Shown here: positions 25,501 to 38,700 of the stretch, in pieces
Layout of the letters: each line of letters begins with the position of its first letter
Position numbering within the stretch: position 1 is the first letter of the stretch
Assembly: GCF_036373705.1 (NCBI RefSeq)
Contig: NC_089853.1
Coordinates: forward strand, 2,520,001 to 2,584,000
Length of the DNA stretch: 64,000 bases
Source: Amia ocellicauda
Lineage: Eukaryota > Chordata > Actinopteri > Amiiformes > Amiidae
Reading direction: 5' to 3'
Made by a program: the position numbers and the translations under genes
Notes under the pieces: generated by a model
Database searches by the model: none
Seen by the model: only the letters and a program-made list of their open reading frames with translations
What the model was told of the DNA's origin: nothing

Positions 25501-28500
25501 ATGTTGATGCACACCAAACATACAGAATACACATATATATCATGGACCAGTTCTGTTTAATGTTGGTTTACGGATTGTGTGCTTCTGCTTAGACATAAAC
25601 ATATACCAATGGTAAACCCAATCTTACTATTATAAAATAATATAAAGTATCTGATTTTAATATGTCTCGCATATGAACACAGTTCTTTAGACCTATCGCA
25701 AGTCTAGTGCAAAATGTCATCAATCATAAAGGTGCAAGATAAATCTTAGGGAAGTATGGCATGACGTACAGACTGAAAGAAACAGCCGTTATAAATCACA
25801 GCTACAGCATGAGGAAAGCTTGGGGACAGGAAACTTACTGTGAAGCCAACTGAGCATGTCTTATCAGGGGTATTTGATTTTACCTGCAGATGATCAGGAA
25901 AGTCAATGTTCCTTTATCCTGTGAAGGTTTTGGCCTTAGGGAAGAGACCCAATTTCCATGTTCCTTTTTTGCCTGAGTTATAAAAAGCATTTATTCCCTT
26001 CATCAAAAATCATTGTTTTTTTTGTCACTTGCTCAGTTATTTTACTTGATTTTACTTTTCTTTGGCTGGGAAATATCTTTAAAACTAACCAGGATGGCCA
26101 GAAAATACACAGAAATCTCTTGGAATTTAGGAGATATAACTAATTAATAAAGGACTCGGGAACAGGCTGTCTGTTTGATCAATCTATAAGTAATTCCTTA
26201 ATACCATACACTATGCTCAGGGAACTAAAGGTATTATTCATTACTATCTTTTAAAAGCTGCAACACCTACAAATAAATCTTCTCATAACACTAAAAATCA
26301 CCTACATGTGTTTCTCTTAGCTTTGGTTATAAAGTACAGGTAAGTGGAAGTATTTTTCATAAAGAATGCTTTTTAAAACAATCGCACAACAAGACTTTCC
26401 CCCTTTAGAAGCATCACCTATCCCATTGAATGCTGCCTATACAAACAAAAAGAATCAAAAAATGAGGTGTGGGCAGGGGGGGAGAAAGACAAGTAGGGTA
26501 AGGGAATGAGTGGGACTTCTGTTTGTAACCTTTAAATGTGACATTTCAAATGTGTTCCTGCTTTGATTCCAAGTCCAAGTGGAACAGAACAGAGCCACAT
26601 TCTATTCACTTTTATGTTTGAATCCTGGCACCTCTTGGTAGAACAGATCCCCGAATGAATGAGCAGGGACAGTTTTGAACTTTTCACCCACACAGAAGAT
26701 GGTCCGTCCAAAGTAAGGTTGACTCATCTAGGGTAACAGCACAGCAATAGAGTGTGTCACTGTGTCTTTGTGTACTCTTCATAGCCTGTGGATGAAAGGA
26801 GACAATCTCCTTTCTTTGTTTCTTCTCTTTCTTTTTTTTTTCTTTTTTAAACTGCATTGATGTTCATCGCTAGACCACATATATACCTAAAACCTTTCAG
26901 TTGGATCCTGCTGAAAGACGCCTCAAACACAGAGACCTTTCTTGGAAGAAAAAAAACTAACAAATGTGAAGTAAAATGCAGCACCATGAAATACAAACAG
27001 ATGGAAAAACATTGATCAAACTAAGACTGTATTTTGGTTTGGCTTGGGATTAGTATTAGACCTCTGATCAGGGTTAGACCTCTGTTAGGTTTAGGGTTGC
27101 ATTTCTATTCATTTGGCATAGCTTCCAAGTTTGGTATTGAGTGTGTGGGGTTCTGGTTATTTTGGCTACAGTATTTACACTATGATCACAAATATATGAA
27201 CAGGAGGTCATAAAATAATTGTATGCGTAGCTGTGTTTCAAATAAACCAATTATCTCTTAACTTATCTGTATAATTGATTTGAAAGGGACTTCTAAGGAG
27301 TAAAAACTGTAATGCAGAATTACTGTTGAGCTTTGTAAACATACTTTTCATTGCCAAAAGTGGTATCAAACTGTTAACATGCGCTTGAGAAAATGAGTCT
27401 GAATTTCACTTATACTTTACCAGCCTTCTAATATTACCTTTTTCAGAAGCAAGTGCCATTCCACAGACACTCCAACTTGCATATCCCCCTATTCTCTTAA
27501 GACGACATGAAGCTTGTGAGATGAGTATTGAGTTTGTTATAGCAAACCCATTATTACTGGAATTGTATGTTCTTTTGATTCAGCAGGATGAAATAAACAA
27601 TTACCACATTGAATATTGTAAAGAAACTGCACTCCTTTTAATAACACTGATACAGCCAGGCTTAGACATATTCATTATTTTGTGTTAGTATATCACACAC
27701 AGAGATAGAAGATGTTTCTATTCAGTTAGTAGAGCACACAGGGGGACAAAATCTGATTAACATCTTACTTCATACATTTGCAGTTTTGAGTTACAGTACG
27801 AGGGTATCTGGTTTAGGATCGCAACATACCTTTCGAAACTATATTTAAAGTGAATCAGAAAGGGTTACTAGCTTCATCCCCAAGGTTTAAATTAAGAAGA
27901 CACACACATTTGCAGACTGCCTGGAGGCACAAAACTAACAAAAGGAACAGATTTGGAGTGTCATAAGCCATAACTTGCCCAGGGTAGCCAACTGTCATTT
28001 AATCCAACTAGCAACTGTCAGTCCCAACTAGATATAAACAAGGACTGGATTCAGTTGGTGAGCCAACAGGTGCAACCCCGATACTTTTTCTCCCAGTAAG
28101 CCCCCAGTCTGCACAGCAGGTTTATTGTTAGGTCTCTACAGGGAATTAACTATATTCTGTGAGTGGAGACTCTAATGGGATCGGCCTGTGAGTGCGTATG
28201 TCGTTGGGACTTTGAGCTAATGTCTTCTTAACTGACATCTCTTTAAGCAGGATCATTTCAAAATCAGCAAGATGTTTAGTTACTGTATTGTGGCAGCAAG
28301 AGCAGGGAAGTGGACTGCCCTTATTGTAGACCCCTTTCATGATTTATATTCTTGGGCCACTGTCACAAAATACCAAATGACATATCATCACTTCTGGCTA
28401 TGATGACATTTAAAAACAACGCCTTAAATCTGCATGCTTCTAACATAATGGACTTCACACGTGTGCTGAAACCTATTCGCAAATACAGGGCGGCCTGGTA

Positions 28501-28600
28501 CACCTGTGCCATCGCTCACTGCCTACAGGAGCAGTGCCCGGCTCCCCTCTCAATAACAGCTGGCTGCTGAAATAGCTCGATTAGTCGCGCCTGCGCGGTA
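22591..28600. other. Intergenic, nothing recognised
   Basis: Six kilobases of AT-rich spacer upstream of CSTF3 with only short, unremarkable open frames. A purine-rich G run sits at about 24085-24100. I see no gene, RNA gene or element end. Distal enhancers could be here but cannot be told from the sequence alone. Confidence 0.5.
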
Positions 28601-28617
28601 TTCTGTGCCGCTGTCCG

Positions 28618-28631
28618 CCGCCCTCTGCTGG
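28618..28631 (-). promoter_or_regulatory. CTCF-type site
   Basis: On the minus strand the sequence is CCAGCAGAGGGCGG, a full match to the CTCF core CCASYAGRKGGCRS. It lies in a small CpG-rich patch (28560-28700) about 1 kb upstream of the CSTF3 start. It could mark an insulator or loop anchor between HIPK3 and CSTF3. Confidence 0.5.
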
Positions 28632-29129
28632 TCAGAGCGAGTACTAGCAGCCCGGCCTGACTTTCGATGCGCTCAGCGGCGGTTTGCACAGGCTGCCGCA
28701 ATTAAAACGCTTGCGTGAATAAGCCCCCCAAATAAATAAATATAGAGACTTATTACTAGTTTAGACTAAGTTTGAATCCCCAATTTATAACATTTAGTCT
28801 TTACACAACCCTCAGTGTTCAAAGTTGATTTAGTATTTCGTGGAATACATAACCATCCTAGTTTATGTACATGCGTCTTTATTTTGTTCCAAACAAAACA
28901 TAAGCATCGTTTTAGCTAAAAACGTCTACGCTTACTGACACAAGGAAAACGTCATAATTTATTATCATGTACACTATCTGAATAACGTCAATTACTCGAC
29001 TACTAAAATATATTCAATCGGAACTTCAAATTCAAACAGGTTACTTGTAGGCTATAAATCGTTTGTAGGTAAGATCGTCATGAAAGCTCCATGGGTTTCT
29101 TTTTTTCCCAATAAACGATTGATTTATTG

Positions 29130-29200
29130 AGGATTTCCATTGCATTAATGAGTCGAATGGCCCCCTCTCGTTTGTAAACTTTCTTATGTTCTTATGATGG
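29130..29200 (+). repeat. LINE 3' tail fragment (same family as 48660-49930)
   Basis: CGAATGGCCCCCTCTCGTTT followed by GTAAACTTTCTTATGTTCTTATG matches the 3' end of the LINE at 49880-49925 (CGAATGGCCTCCTCTCGCTT...). The short TTCTTATG direct repeat at the end is the kind of microsatellite tail CR1-group LINEs carry. Only about 70 bp remain, so this is a strongly 5'-truncated insertion beside the CSTF3 promoter. Confidence 0.7.
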
Positions 29201-29249
29201 AAAATCACAACTCTGAAAACCAAATGGAAAGACTAAATGAAAGAGAAGG

Positions 29250-29701
29250 GGGAGACCCTCCATCACACTCCGCTCCTTCCGTGTCTGAGTCGCGCTGCAT
29301 TGTGGGACTGCCCGGAGGTCCGGCGGCGCTTTTCGCCCCGTCTGTCTGCCGGAAAACTGCCTCATTTCATATTCAGCGTCTTGTCTTCTAAGAACAATGG
29401 CATTTTAACGCGATGCGCCGAGCCTGCATTACATACAGCCCTCATTAGCATCGCTATGCTTTCAGCGCACAGCACGCCCGGCCGCAGCGCTTCATCCGCG
29501 CCGCTCATGAATATTCATGACGCAGAGCCGCCGCAGCCGGAAGAGGCTCGCAGACGCCATTTTAGCGGAGCGGCAGCAGCGGCGGGACCGAGGGAGAGGC
29601 ATCCGAGCCATGCAAACGCCGTTTTTATTATTTTTTTAATTTTAAAAAATAAGCATCCTGTAGATTTTTGGCTGTCGAAACCCCTTTTAAAGTTAGAGAT
29701 C
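29250..29701 (+). promoter_or_regulatory. CSTF3: CSTF3 promoter, CpG island and 5' UTR
   Basis: A CpG-rich stretch leads into the CSTF3 ATG. It has no TATA box near the likely start. It carries GCATTGTGGGACTG (about 29298), CGCCATTTTAG (about 29555; YY1-type motif, usual just downstream of starts) and CCGGAAGAG (about 29537; ETS-type). An upstream ATG at 29610 in good context opens a nine-codon frame that ends at TAA 29637-29639, before the true start at 29702. Between them the leader is nearly pure T and A. The exact start site is unknown; transcription probably begins around 29530-29590. Confidence 0.65.
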
Positions 29702-32700
29702 ATGTCTGTGGAAGGAATATCGGACCAGGTGAGTGTCTGCGCTGCTTTCATGACAATGCAGGACGAGGCCTGTGGCGAACGGCAGCAATGCGCCCCAACC
29801 CCGACGCGTCCTCTCCGTCCTATGACGGGGTTTAATGGTCAGAGGAGGCTTTAGTTTGGTTCGTTGCCTCCTATTAAATGGGAAGTGTTTGTAGAGCAAT
29901 CGAAATAATAATTGGGCATCGCCAGTATCAACGCAGGGCACCATCTTCGTGTTTGTGATACGTAAGGCTTTCTGCTCTGGTTCAGAAGCGCGGGCGCGGG
30001 TGTAGTAGTGTTGGTGTAACGTGTGAGTAGCGGCGGTGTAGTCACAGACGGCGTGGACGTGATTCTCCTGTCAGTCTCTGGTCAGCCTATAGACGTGCTG
30101 CTTGGCTTAAACGGTCATAAAGTGTTGTAAAATATCGCTATATAGATGTGTGTAAATAGTATATATTAATATAAAAGTAGGCCCCGTCTCCATGCCAACA
30201 CGCCCCTACCTGCCGTGCGCGCGCAGGCTTTGTTCTCGTGCCCCGGGCGCGCGCTTCGCCCTCTCGGGGACGCGCAGGCTCGGGGACGCGCACGGCACCT
30301 GGCGGGTTTACACGAGTGAACATGAGCCAGAGGTCCAGCTCCTACAGGCCCATCTGCTTTTACATAAACCCAGCTGTGGGCCTGATGGTGCACAGTTAGT
30401 CATCACTAAAGTCCCCCATGAACAGTCAGTGTGTCACAAACCGTTCACACTTTCGGCCTTAATGAGTGACACCCAGGTATCAGCCTTCATAGACGAGTCT
30501 TGAGGAGAACTAATCACAGTAATGGTTGTAACAGTACATCAAAATGCAGTGTACTCTTTCCAATACCTGTTGCTAAGGACACATTAACGTGTAATTCACC
30601 TGAAATGAATCTTGAAGATGAAAACTCCAGCTGTGAGTAGTAGAGCACGCAGTAATTAGCGTTGTCGTTGCATCTCTTGCAGGCGGCAGAGTACATCCCA
30701 GAGAAGGTGAAGAAAGCTGAAAAGAAGCTGGAAGAAAATCCGTACGACCTCGACGCTTGGAGCATTCTGATACGAGAAGCACAGGTTTAGTGACCCGGGA
30801 TTACGTTTCCTTATAACCGGGGTAATGGGGATGATGGTGGGGTGGGGCTTCAAGGAACCACTGAAGCTGACACATGTGCGGGTGGGAAGTGTGCTTCCAC
30901 ACTGTACAGATCGCATGATAGGATTGTGCAATTATTCATGGAAAAAATGTAAATGTTTCAATGGTTTCTACTTTTTAGAACCAACCTATAGACAAAGCAA
31001 GGAAGACCTATGAGCGACTTGTCGCCCAGTTCCCAAGTTCTGGCCGATTCTGGAAACTTTACATTGAAGCCGAGGTTAAGAAGTTTTAATATTCTTTCAC
31101 TTTCTACATGTGTGCGTGTGTGTGTATCAAAACAGCATCAGCATTCTGAATTTCACACTGCAGTTACCAGTGCATATCATGGGTTTCTAGCCCACAAACC
31201 GGGAAAACAAACCTAACCTTTTCCTTTCAGCAGCGGACTGTAAATGTTCCACAGGTTATTTATATATATAAATATATATATATAATTTATTTTTTTCACC
31301 AGTCTATTGGGGGAAATGCACATCAATGTTGCATGTTGGATCTGCAACAGCATTAAAACTATTTTAATGGTATCGGAGTGCTTTAGCCTTTTATTTACTT
31401 GTCGTCTCAATTTATTGCCTCCTGTGTCATTTCTTTGAGCTCATTTTGTTTTTGTCCATACTGTACTTGATGCTCAGATTAGTCAGTGTTCTACTATATA
31501 TGCCTAATTTATTTTTAAATGTCCATATGTATATATACATTTTTAGCCCCCCCCCTTATCAAAACCAAACACATTTGCAGGTTACAGGCTTAAAACATTT
31601 ACACGAGTCACATTAAACAAGTGCTTGGTTTTCTGTAATTTTCTCTTTTCTCACAAGATTCTGTTTACCAGGGTCCAAAAAACGTTCCTTTCCCTGTAGC
31701 TGTTTAGCATTTTAAATGAGCTTTATTGTATTACTTTGTATCGGCAGTACAGTCTTCCTCCCAAGTATGTTTTCAACTAACTTGTCAATTTCTGAATCTC
31801 CTGAATCTCTAGATACAATACAAGTTCCTGTGAAATGTCATGGAGTGTTTTTATTTCCACTGTAACAGATTAAGAACTCACTGAGTCTTTGACTTTTGTT
31901 TTGGGGGTTCAAAGCACCTTGGTTTAGCACATTCGTCTTGTTGGGAATAAGGGGATGATGGGTAACATTTTACACAGTGAAAACTTTTAATGTGCAAAAG
32001 GAAATGGTTTAGTTACCAATTCACTAAAAACAAATGTGCTCACCCAAGGTCTAGTAAAAATGTTGGTGCATCCCCATAAAGGCAAAAACACCCCAGAAAA
32101 TACAAAGACACCCCCCCATTTTTTTCCCTTGTTGGAAGGAATCTCATACAGCCTAAAATGTTTATAATGTATTTCTGTATGCAGAGCACTAGAATCCCCT
32201 AGTCACCCTGATGCATATGTGAAGGCACATGAATACACTATCTGAAGGGATGCCCAGGTTTTAATAATGGCATGTCCTTAAGTTTGCATACACTGAATTT
32301 CTCAAGGACAGCACAAAGGAAAAACCTCCTTAGTGTATAATTTATTAAGGTGAGTGAGTTTTAAACTAAGATTGTTTAGTGGTGCTTCTAGTAGTAGCTT
32401 GTCTTTCACAGGAGTATTTTATTATGTATTAATTGTATCTTTAAAGTTGTTTGTGATCTTTGAAGTGGGCTTGTGGTGGAGAGTTAACCATTAGTATTGT
32501 AGTGCAAAAGTTACAGCAAACCAATATGACTTTTTGTTTTTATATGAGCATGCAGTATATTTAATGCTTATGTAACTTGTAGTTACTTTGTTCACATTTA
32601 GACTGAACTCATTTTCTGGATTGGCATTTTGTCATTATGTTATCATTCTGTACTGACAATTTAATATACTATTCCATTTAGCAGTGACTAAATGTAAAGG

Positions 32701-35700
32701 GTTAATCAACATTTCTTCAATTTAATCCATCAGGTTTGCATCATTTACATTGCACCACAGATTTGAAGTTTTTAAATCAGTTTGACCTGTCTTAGTACCA
32801 CATTTGGAAGATTTACAGCAGTTAAATTCTGGACATTATTTTTTGTGGAACAGTGTCTTATTGGAAGAACTGAATCAGTTGTCCCTCTTTCTGTAACTAA
32901 AAAGAATCCAGTTTAACTCGCAGCACTAGCTTGTAGACTCATGTTTGTAGATCAGCTTTTCTAAAGAACTACTTAATATTTACTATGTTTTCAGTTTTTT
33001 TTTTATTTTTTTTATTTTGCTAAATGATTCTAAAATTAGCAATCTAATAGCGAAACTAAATTGGAACTACAGACCCATGCATTTGTAGTTCTTTATTTTA
33101 TGCTGATGTTTCATATTTGTAATGTATACTAAATATTCAATTTTAAAGTGGCATGTTTTTCTAACCTGATATGAAAAAAAAAAAAAAATTACATGCTGCT
33201 GCTGGGCAGTTTGAGGGGGTGATAATTGGATTGCAGAATGTTATTGCAATTCTTTCTGGCATGTGAAAAGGCAGTGCAATCTTATGACCTTGTTACTGAT
33301 CATCTAGTGGTAACTAACATTTTAGCTTTGCGAGTGCTCTGGTTTCTGATTTTTATTGACAAAAGCAAAGCTTGTGCTGCTACATACACAAATATAGGTT
33401 ATAACTACAACTGGTCGTAACTGTGCTGTCGTGGGTTTTGGGCTGTGTGAACCCCTGCTCAGCCATACCATTAAGAATTCTTATTGCTTGAAAAGCCATA
33501 CTTCATGCTCCTAATCTGAAGCGCCTGTTTCAAGTTTTGCTGCAGCCCACCAGGAGCTACAGTGGTTAGACAACTTCTTGGATATCATTGTCTATGTAGC
33601 TTCTTCACCCACTCATTGCAGTGTAGTCCAGTGTAGCTTTTGGCTGCATGTAGCTCTGCTCTGATCTCTTCCTGGAATAAGTGGACAGCTGCTTAACAGA
33701 GGAAGAGGCAATAGGCTTCAGTCTCTGGACCCTGTGGTAACCCCAAGGCCGACATTGTTTCCTTGAGATTCAAACCTTTAGATTGTTGCCAACTGGGACT
33801 CGAAAGATTAAAGCGATTTCCTGGAAATGCAACTAATGCTAATCGTGGCTAAATATCAGTGCAACAAACTAAGCCTTTATTCCTGTATTATTCATGAGCC
33901 CTTGACATTCTTCTCCACTGTTAATCTAGAACTGGTGCAGGAACATTTTATTTGATTACATATTTTAATATAAGGATACATTTTGTGTTCATGGGTATTT
34001 CATATGATGTTATCGAGGATGTGAAACTTATTTTGCAACTGGTCTTCCCTCCTATAACAGTTCAAACTTTTGAACAACTGGAAAACTCTTCAATGTCTAT
34101 CATAATCGGGACTGCTAATCAAAGTCTGCCTTTAGGATTGTATTCCTGTAGTACACACACTTTAAATCCCCAAGAAATATTGATCCAGTAACAATTTGTC
34201 ATAAATTAATGTATTCTGTATTCTTTCCTCTTTGCTTGAGCAGTGAAGCAGGGAGGGATAACATACTATAATAAAATGTCTCTGATTGAATTCTGTATTT
34301 GTATCTCTTACATTGTCTTTTTTGACTTTCAGAAGTGGTAATTTCTAGGTAGTTACCCATCTGTGTATTGACTATTGTATTTAGTTTTGTCCACCTGCAA
34401 CCATCCTGCCCTCATTCCCATAACCCCACCTCACAGTGAATAAAAATCCATCTGTGCCTTATATCTGCCCTGTTTAGCCTTAGCCATAACTTCATTCAGA
34501 TATGTGTGTAGTAATGAAGGAAAGGTGATATTGTACACTGCAATTTGTATATGTATGTGATCTTTTTACTTTCCTATAAGCGGTAAACCTTTTTATGAAT
34601 CAATAATAACAATCTACCAAGTTTTTATTTTTATTACCTGCTTGGTAAACAAACTTTTTTGCAACTTACTAAACAAGGTGCTGCCATTTTAAATAATAGT
34701 AGAATTTTCTGCCCATCAGTTGAATTAGGATTTAAATAGTAGCTACAGCATGCATTATTGCTTCATTCCTGTCCAGAATGAAATTATGCATTCATAGACA
34801 TTAACATAAAGGTTGTTTTATTTTCCTATATGTAAAATTACTTTGCAAAATCATGAGCAGGTATTACAAATTAATCTCCTGTAGTGTATGTTCTGTTTTT
34901 CAAATGTGTATATATATATATTAAAAAAAAAAGAGATGTTGACTATACACTTAAGGCACAAAAGCTGCACATGTTAAGCATATTCCTTATTTTAATCTGT
35001 TCCTTGGTAAGTATGACAAGGATGTAAAACTATACTTATACAGGCTCACTGTTACTGCTCACTAAAACCTACTTACAAAATAATGTACTATAATAGGTCT
35101 TGATAGTTTTTTTTTTTTTTTTTTTTCCTAAACCTATGGAGCACAATTTAAGATGCTTTCAAGCAAATAAGTAAGGGTTTTCATTTTCAACCATACAGTG
35201 AGCTTGTAAGCAAAGCACTGGTTCATCTGTATTTTCTTATGTAGACCTGCTCATTATACAGTATTAATTACACGGTGTAACTTTTTTTTTTTTTTGTTCC
35301 TAGGTAGTAAGTGTTATTTCCTAATTGCTTATGCCTCAAAAGTATAGAAAATGGCTATTATTCCCCACAAACTTTGCTTTTGTGACCAGGACAGTGATAT
35401 TTTGAAATGTAATTATTTCCAAGGAGAAAACTGACAAATTTGTGTCTTTTCCTTCACATAGTCAGAAAAAAACTACATATGAATCCAAATTAACATGCAT
35501 TTATACTGATGTAATAGTATTTACAGTATAAATCTCGAAAAACTACTCGCTTCTAAATCTTTTGTAGTCATTTTAGTATTACTTTAGTATAAATGTTAAT
35601 TTGGATTCATATGTTTTTTTTTTTCTGACTTTATGTGAACGAAAAGACACATTTGCCTGTTTTCTCATTGGAAATGGGTCAGTTTCAGAATATCACTGTC

Positions 35701-38700
35701 CTGGTCACAAAAGCAAAGTTTGTGTTGAATAATAGATATTTTCTATACTTTACTATAAGCAATTAGGAAATAACACTTACTACCCAGGAACAAAAATTGT
35801 TACATAGTGTTATAACTGCTACCCATGGCATCTGTTAATCTAAACTGATTTATTTTGCAAGAATTCAAGATTTTTGTTTTGGAAGTGTAATATTTGTTCT
35901 CATTCATAATTTTATTTAAATAATGAATACAATTTTAATGTAAGATCTATTCTGAAGAATGTAAAGTATTTTAAATGGTTGCACATTTACTTCTTACTTC
36001 TAATTTCTTACAATAAAACTTCACTTTTTGTGGAATCACAAATGGCGCCTCTAACGTTTTTTGAAGTCTCTCTTAAGCCAACCTCTCCATATTAAAATGT
36101 TACCATTGTTCATTCCTTAATTTTAAAGAATACGATCAACACACAATATGGTGTTGGATTAAATTCATTACCAGTGCATTAAATAAGTGTAGAATGTCCA
36201 TTTCCTCGGCTGCTTTTTAGGTACAGCCCACTAAGAATTATTAATGTAATTATTCGCTTAAAACACTTTTCTTGTATGCTTGTAACCAGTCTGGGTCTTG
36301 CATGTTTGAAGTTGTGTGTAATTCCGAATAAATTAAACAATTCTCGGTAAGTGTGATTGGTTACGTTAAATGTATTTCTCAATGCTGTTGGAATATTTAT
36401 TCTGTTTATTGCTATCCACACATTTATCTGCCCTTTTTAAATACTTCAACCCTCATCAACACAAATATTATATGGGCTAAATGCTAAAAGCATTTATAAA
36501 ATATATTTGTTAATTGTGACAAAATATAGTCTCCGGTCTCTTTACTGAATGTGCTCCTAGTCTTCATTTATTCAAAGCTCAGGGAGCAGCACGCTAACCC
36601 CATCAGTCATACTCATGTGTTAGTCATCTGGTTTTCCACAACATTGGGTTATTCATTTGGAAAGCAAATGCTCTCTGTGTTTTCCTGTAGGATGTAAAGT
36701 GTTTGTACTTTTGTTTGGACTGCTTTGCCATGCTGATGCAATTAAACACTGCCACAGACACTTGCCTCTTAAAATTTGATCTTTCTTTGAGTACATTATT
36801 ATTATTTTTTAAACCCTATATAACAGCAGTACAGCAGAGAAACGTCATTCTCTATGAATTCCTCGTTCAGGTCTCTAATACCATGGTCGCAGGGTTGCTT
36901 TCCCAGCTGTAGTGTATATCGCTGTCAAGATTAAAGGCGTATCGATTTCAGCATTATGATCGAAGATGCAATCAAATTGAGCTAAATTAAGTTAAAGAAG
37001 TCGATCATGTTATGGTATATGCTCTAGCCAGCATGATTGTGATTTGAAAAGTGACCTTTGTGATATCAGCACTCTAGAACGTCTGTTGTACCATATTAGA
37101 TTTAATGAATTTGTCTCTTTAAAGTTCCCTATTCTGTAGGTCATCGGACTGTGTAATCTTTGTAGTCCCATAACTCTGTGGAACATTAATTCTCTTGGCG
37201 GAAGTAGTGTTTGTATACAGCGATATGTCACTTGCTTTTTCAGGCTTTCGCAGTGGGTGCCCTTCCTTTTAGCATTTCTGTGTTGCACACCGCTCTAGGG
37301 TTTAGACAGTCTGGTGCTACCTATGCCAACAAGTCCTTTTCCTGGTTAAACAACCAGTTTAATTGATTTACATTTGCAAAACAAAGGATGTTCTCTTTTT
37401 TTAAACCTCAGTTTAGATGCATTTCAATAAGGAAGTTAGCAAAAAATACCTCAAGATGGAGCTTTTAAGAATTTAAGTTTTATTTTTTATTAGTTTTTAC
37501 TCAAATGCTTGGCAGGCCCCCTTTTTAATACAGGGTACATGATTGATTATAATTGCAGCTTCAGAGTTTATTGCTCTTGGCCAGAATTTACCTTTCCATC
37601 CCTGTTGTGGAGACAGGTGACCATGGTCACCAAGGTAAGCGTTCACTCCAAATCGTGTCTCTATCAGAAGACGTCTGTTAAATCCAGTATGGGCCAAATA
37701 CCGTATCTTTATTTGGGCCAATTTTGTTGATGCCTTGGACATACGGGTTTTGATATGAGTACCACTTTCTTTTCATTAATGCATTTAATTTTCACCATTT
37801 GATTTTATTTTTGATAATGTTTTATTTATATGTACACTTAGTTCTCTCTCTAACAAAAATGTAAATATCCATATTTTAACCTATTTCACAGTGATGGTAG
37901 AACTAATTAATTTATGCATTCTGAATACAATGACAGAGCTTTGACCTGATTTATGGACCACCAGTGAAAGAGATGACTTCTCTTTTTCTGCATTATTGAA
38001 CACATCTTAAAGGAAATACTGAATCCACAAAACCATCTCCAATGCAGCTGTAGATGCAGTGCAGTATTTGATAAAATTAATTTGCTTGACCTTTATGTAT
38101 TGTGACTACTCAAACCTTGTGTATATTTTTGGTTTATAAATGATTAGCAAATTGAACCACTATCTGTGGTCAGGGTCTGTTGTGCTTTAGTTTTTGCAAT
38201 TTAGGAAGAAATCCTATTAACTGGTTTTGGGAATAAATAGTAATCTTTGTAATGTACACTTCTTCTCGAATGGGCTGGTGTCTGCTATCCCAAACACGAG
38301 TATCTCTGGGGTTGAGAGATTGCTGCAGGAACCTGGCTGTAGCTGAAAGAAGCAAAAAGTTTAGATCTAAAGGAAGAGCAGGAAACTTTCAGATGACCAA
38401 TCTTGTGCCTGTAGCTGCCGCGGGCCAAGTTCCCGTGGATATCACTGGGGTGAAGGCATCTCCAGCCAGGACCGCATGCTTCCTGAGCTGAAGCACAATA
38501 CTCCAAGTGCAGGGTGAGATGGAGGCTATTCCATCAGACTTTCAACTCATGAGGTCGTTAGTTGTTAATAATAGACATCTCAGAAGACTTGTTTTCTGAC
38601 GTGAGGAAATTAAATGGGGAATTTGGTTAGTTGTATCCAACCCTGATCCTTACAGAGCGCTGGGAAGCGTTCTTGGAGTGATTGGTGATGCCTGAAAATT

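Noticed and set aside
30170..30320. GC-rich patch in CSTF3 intron 1 as a separate promoter or exon
   Set aside because: CpG-rich with GCGCGC runs, but it is simply the downstream shoulder of the CSTF3 CpG island; no conserved frame or splice pair was found.
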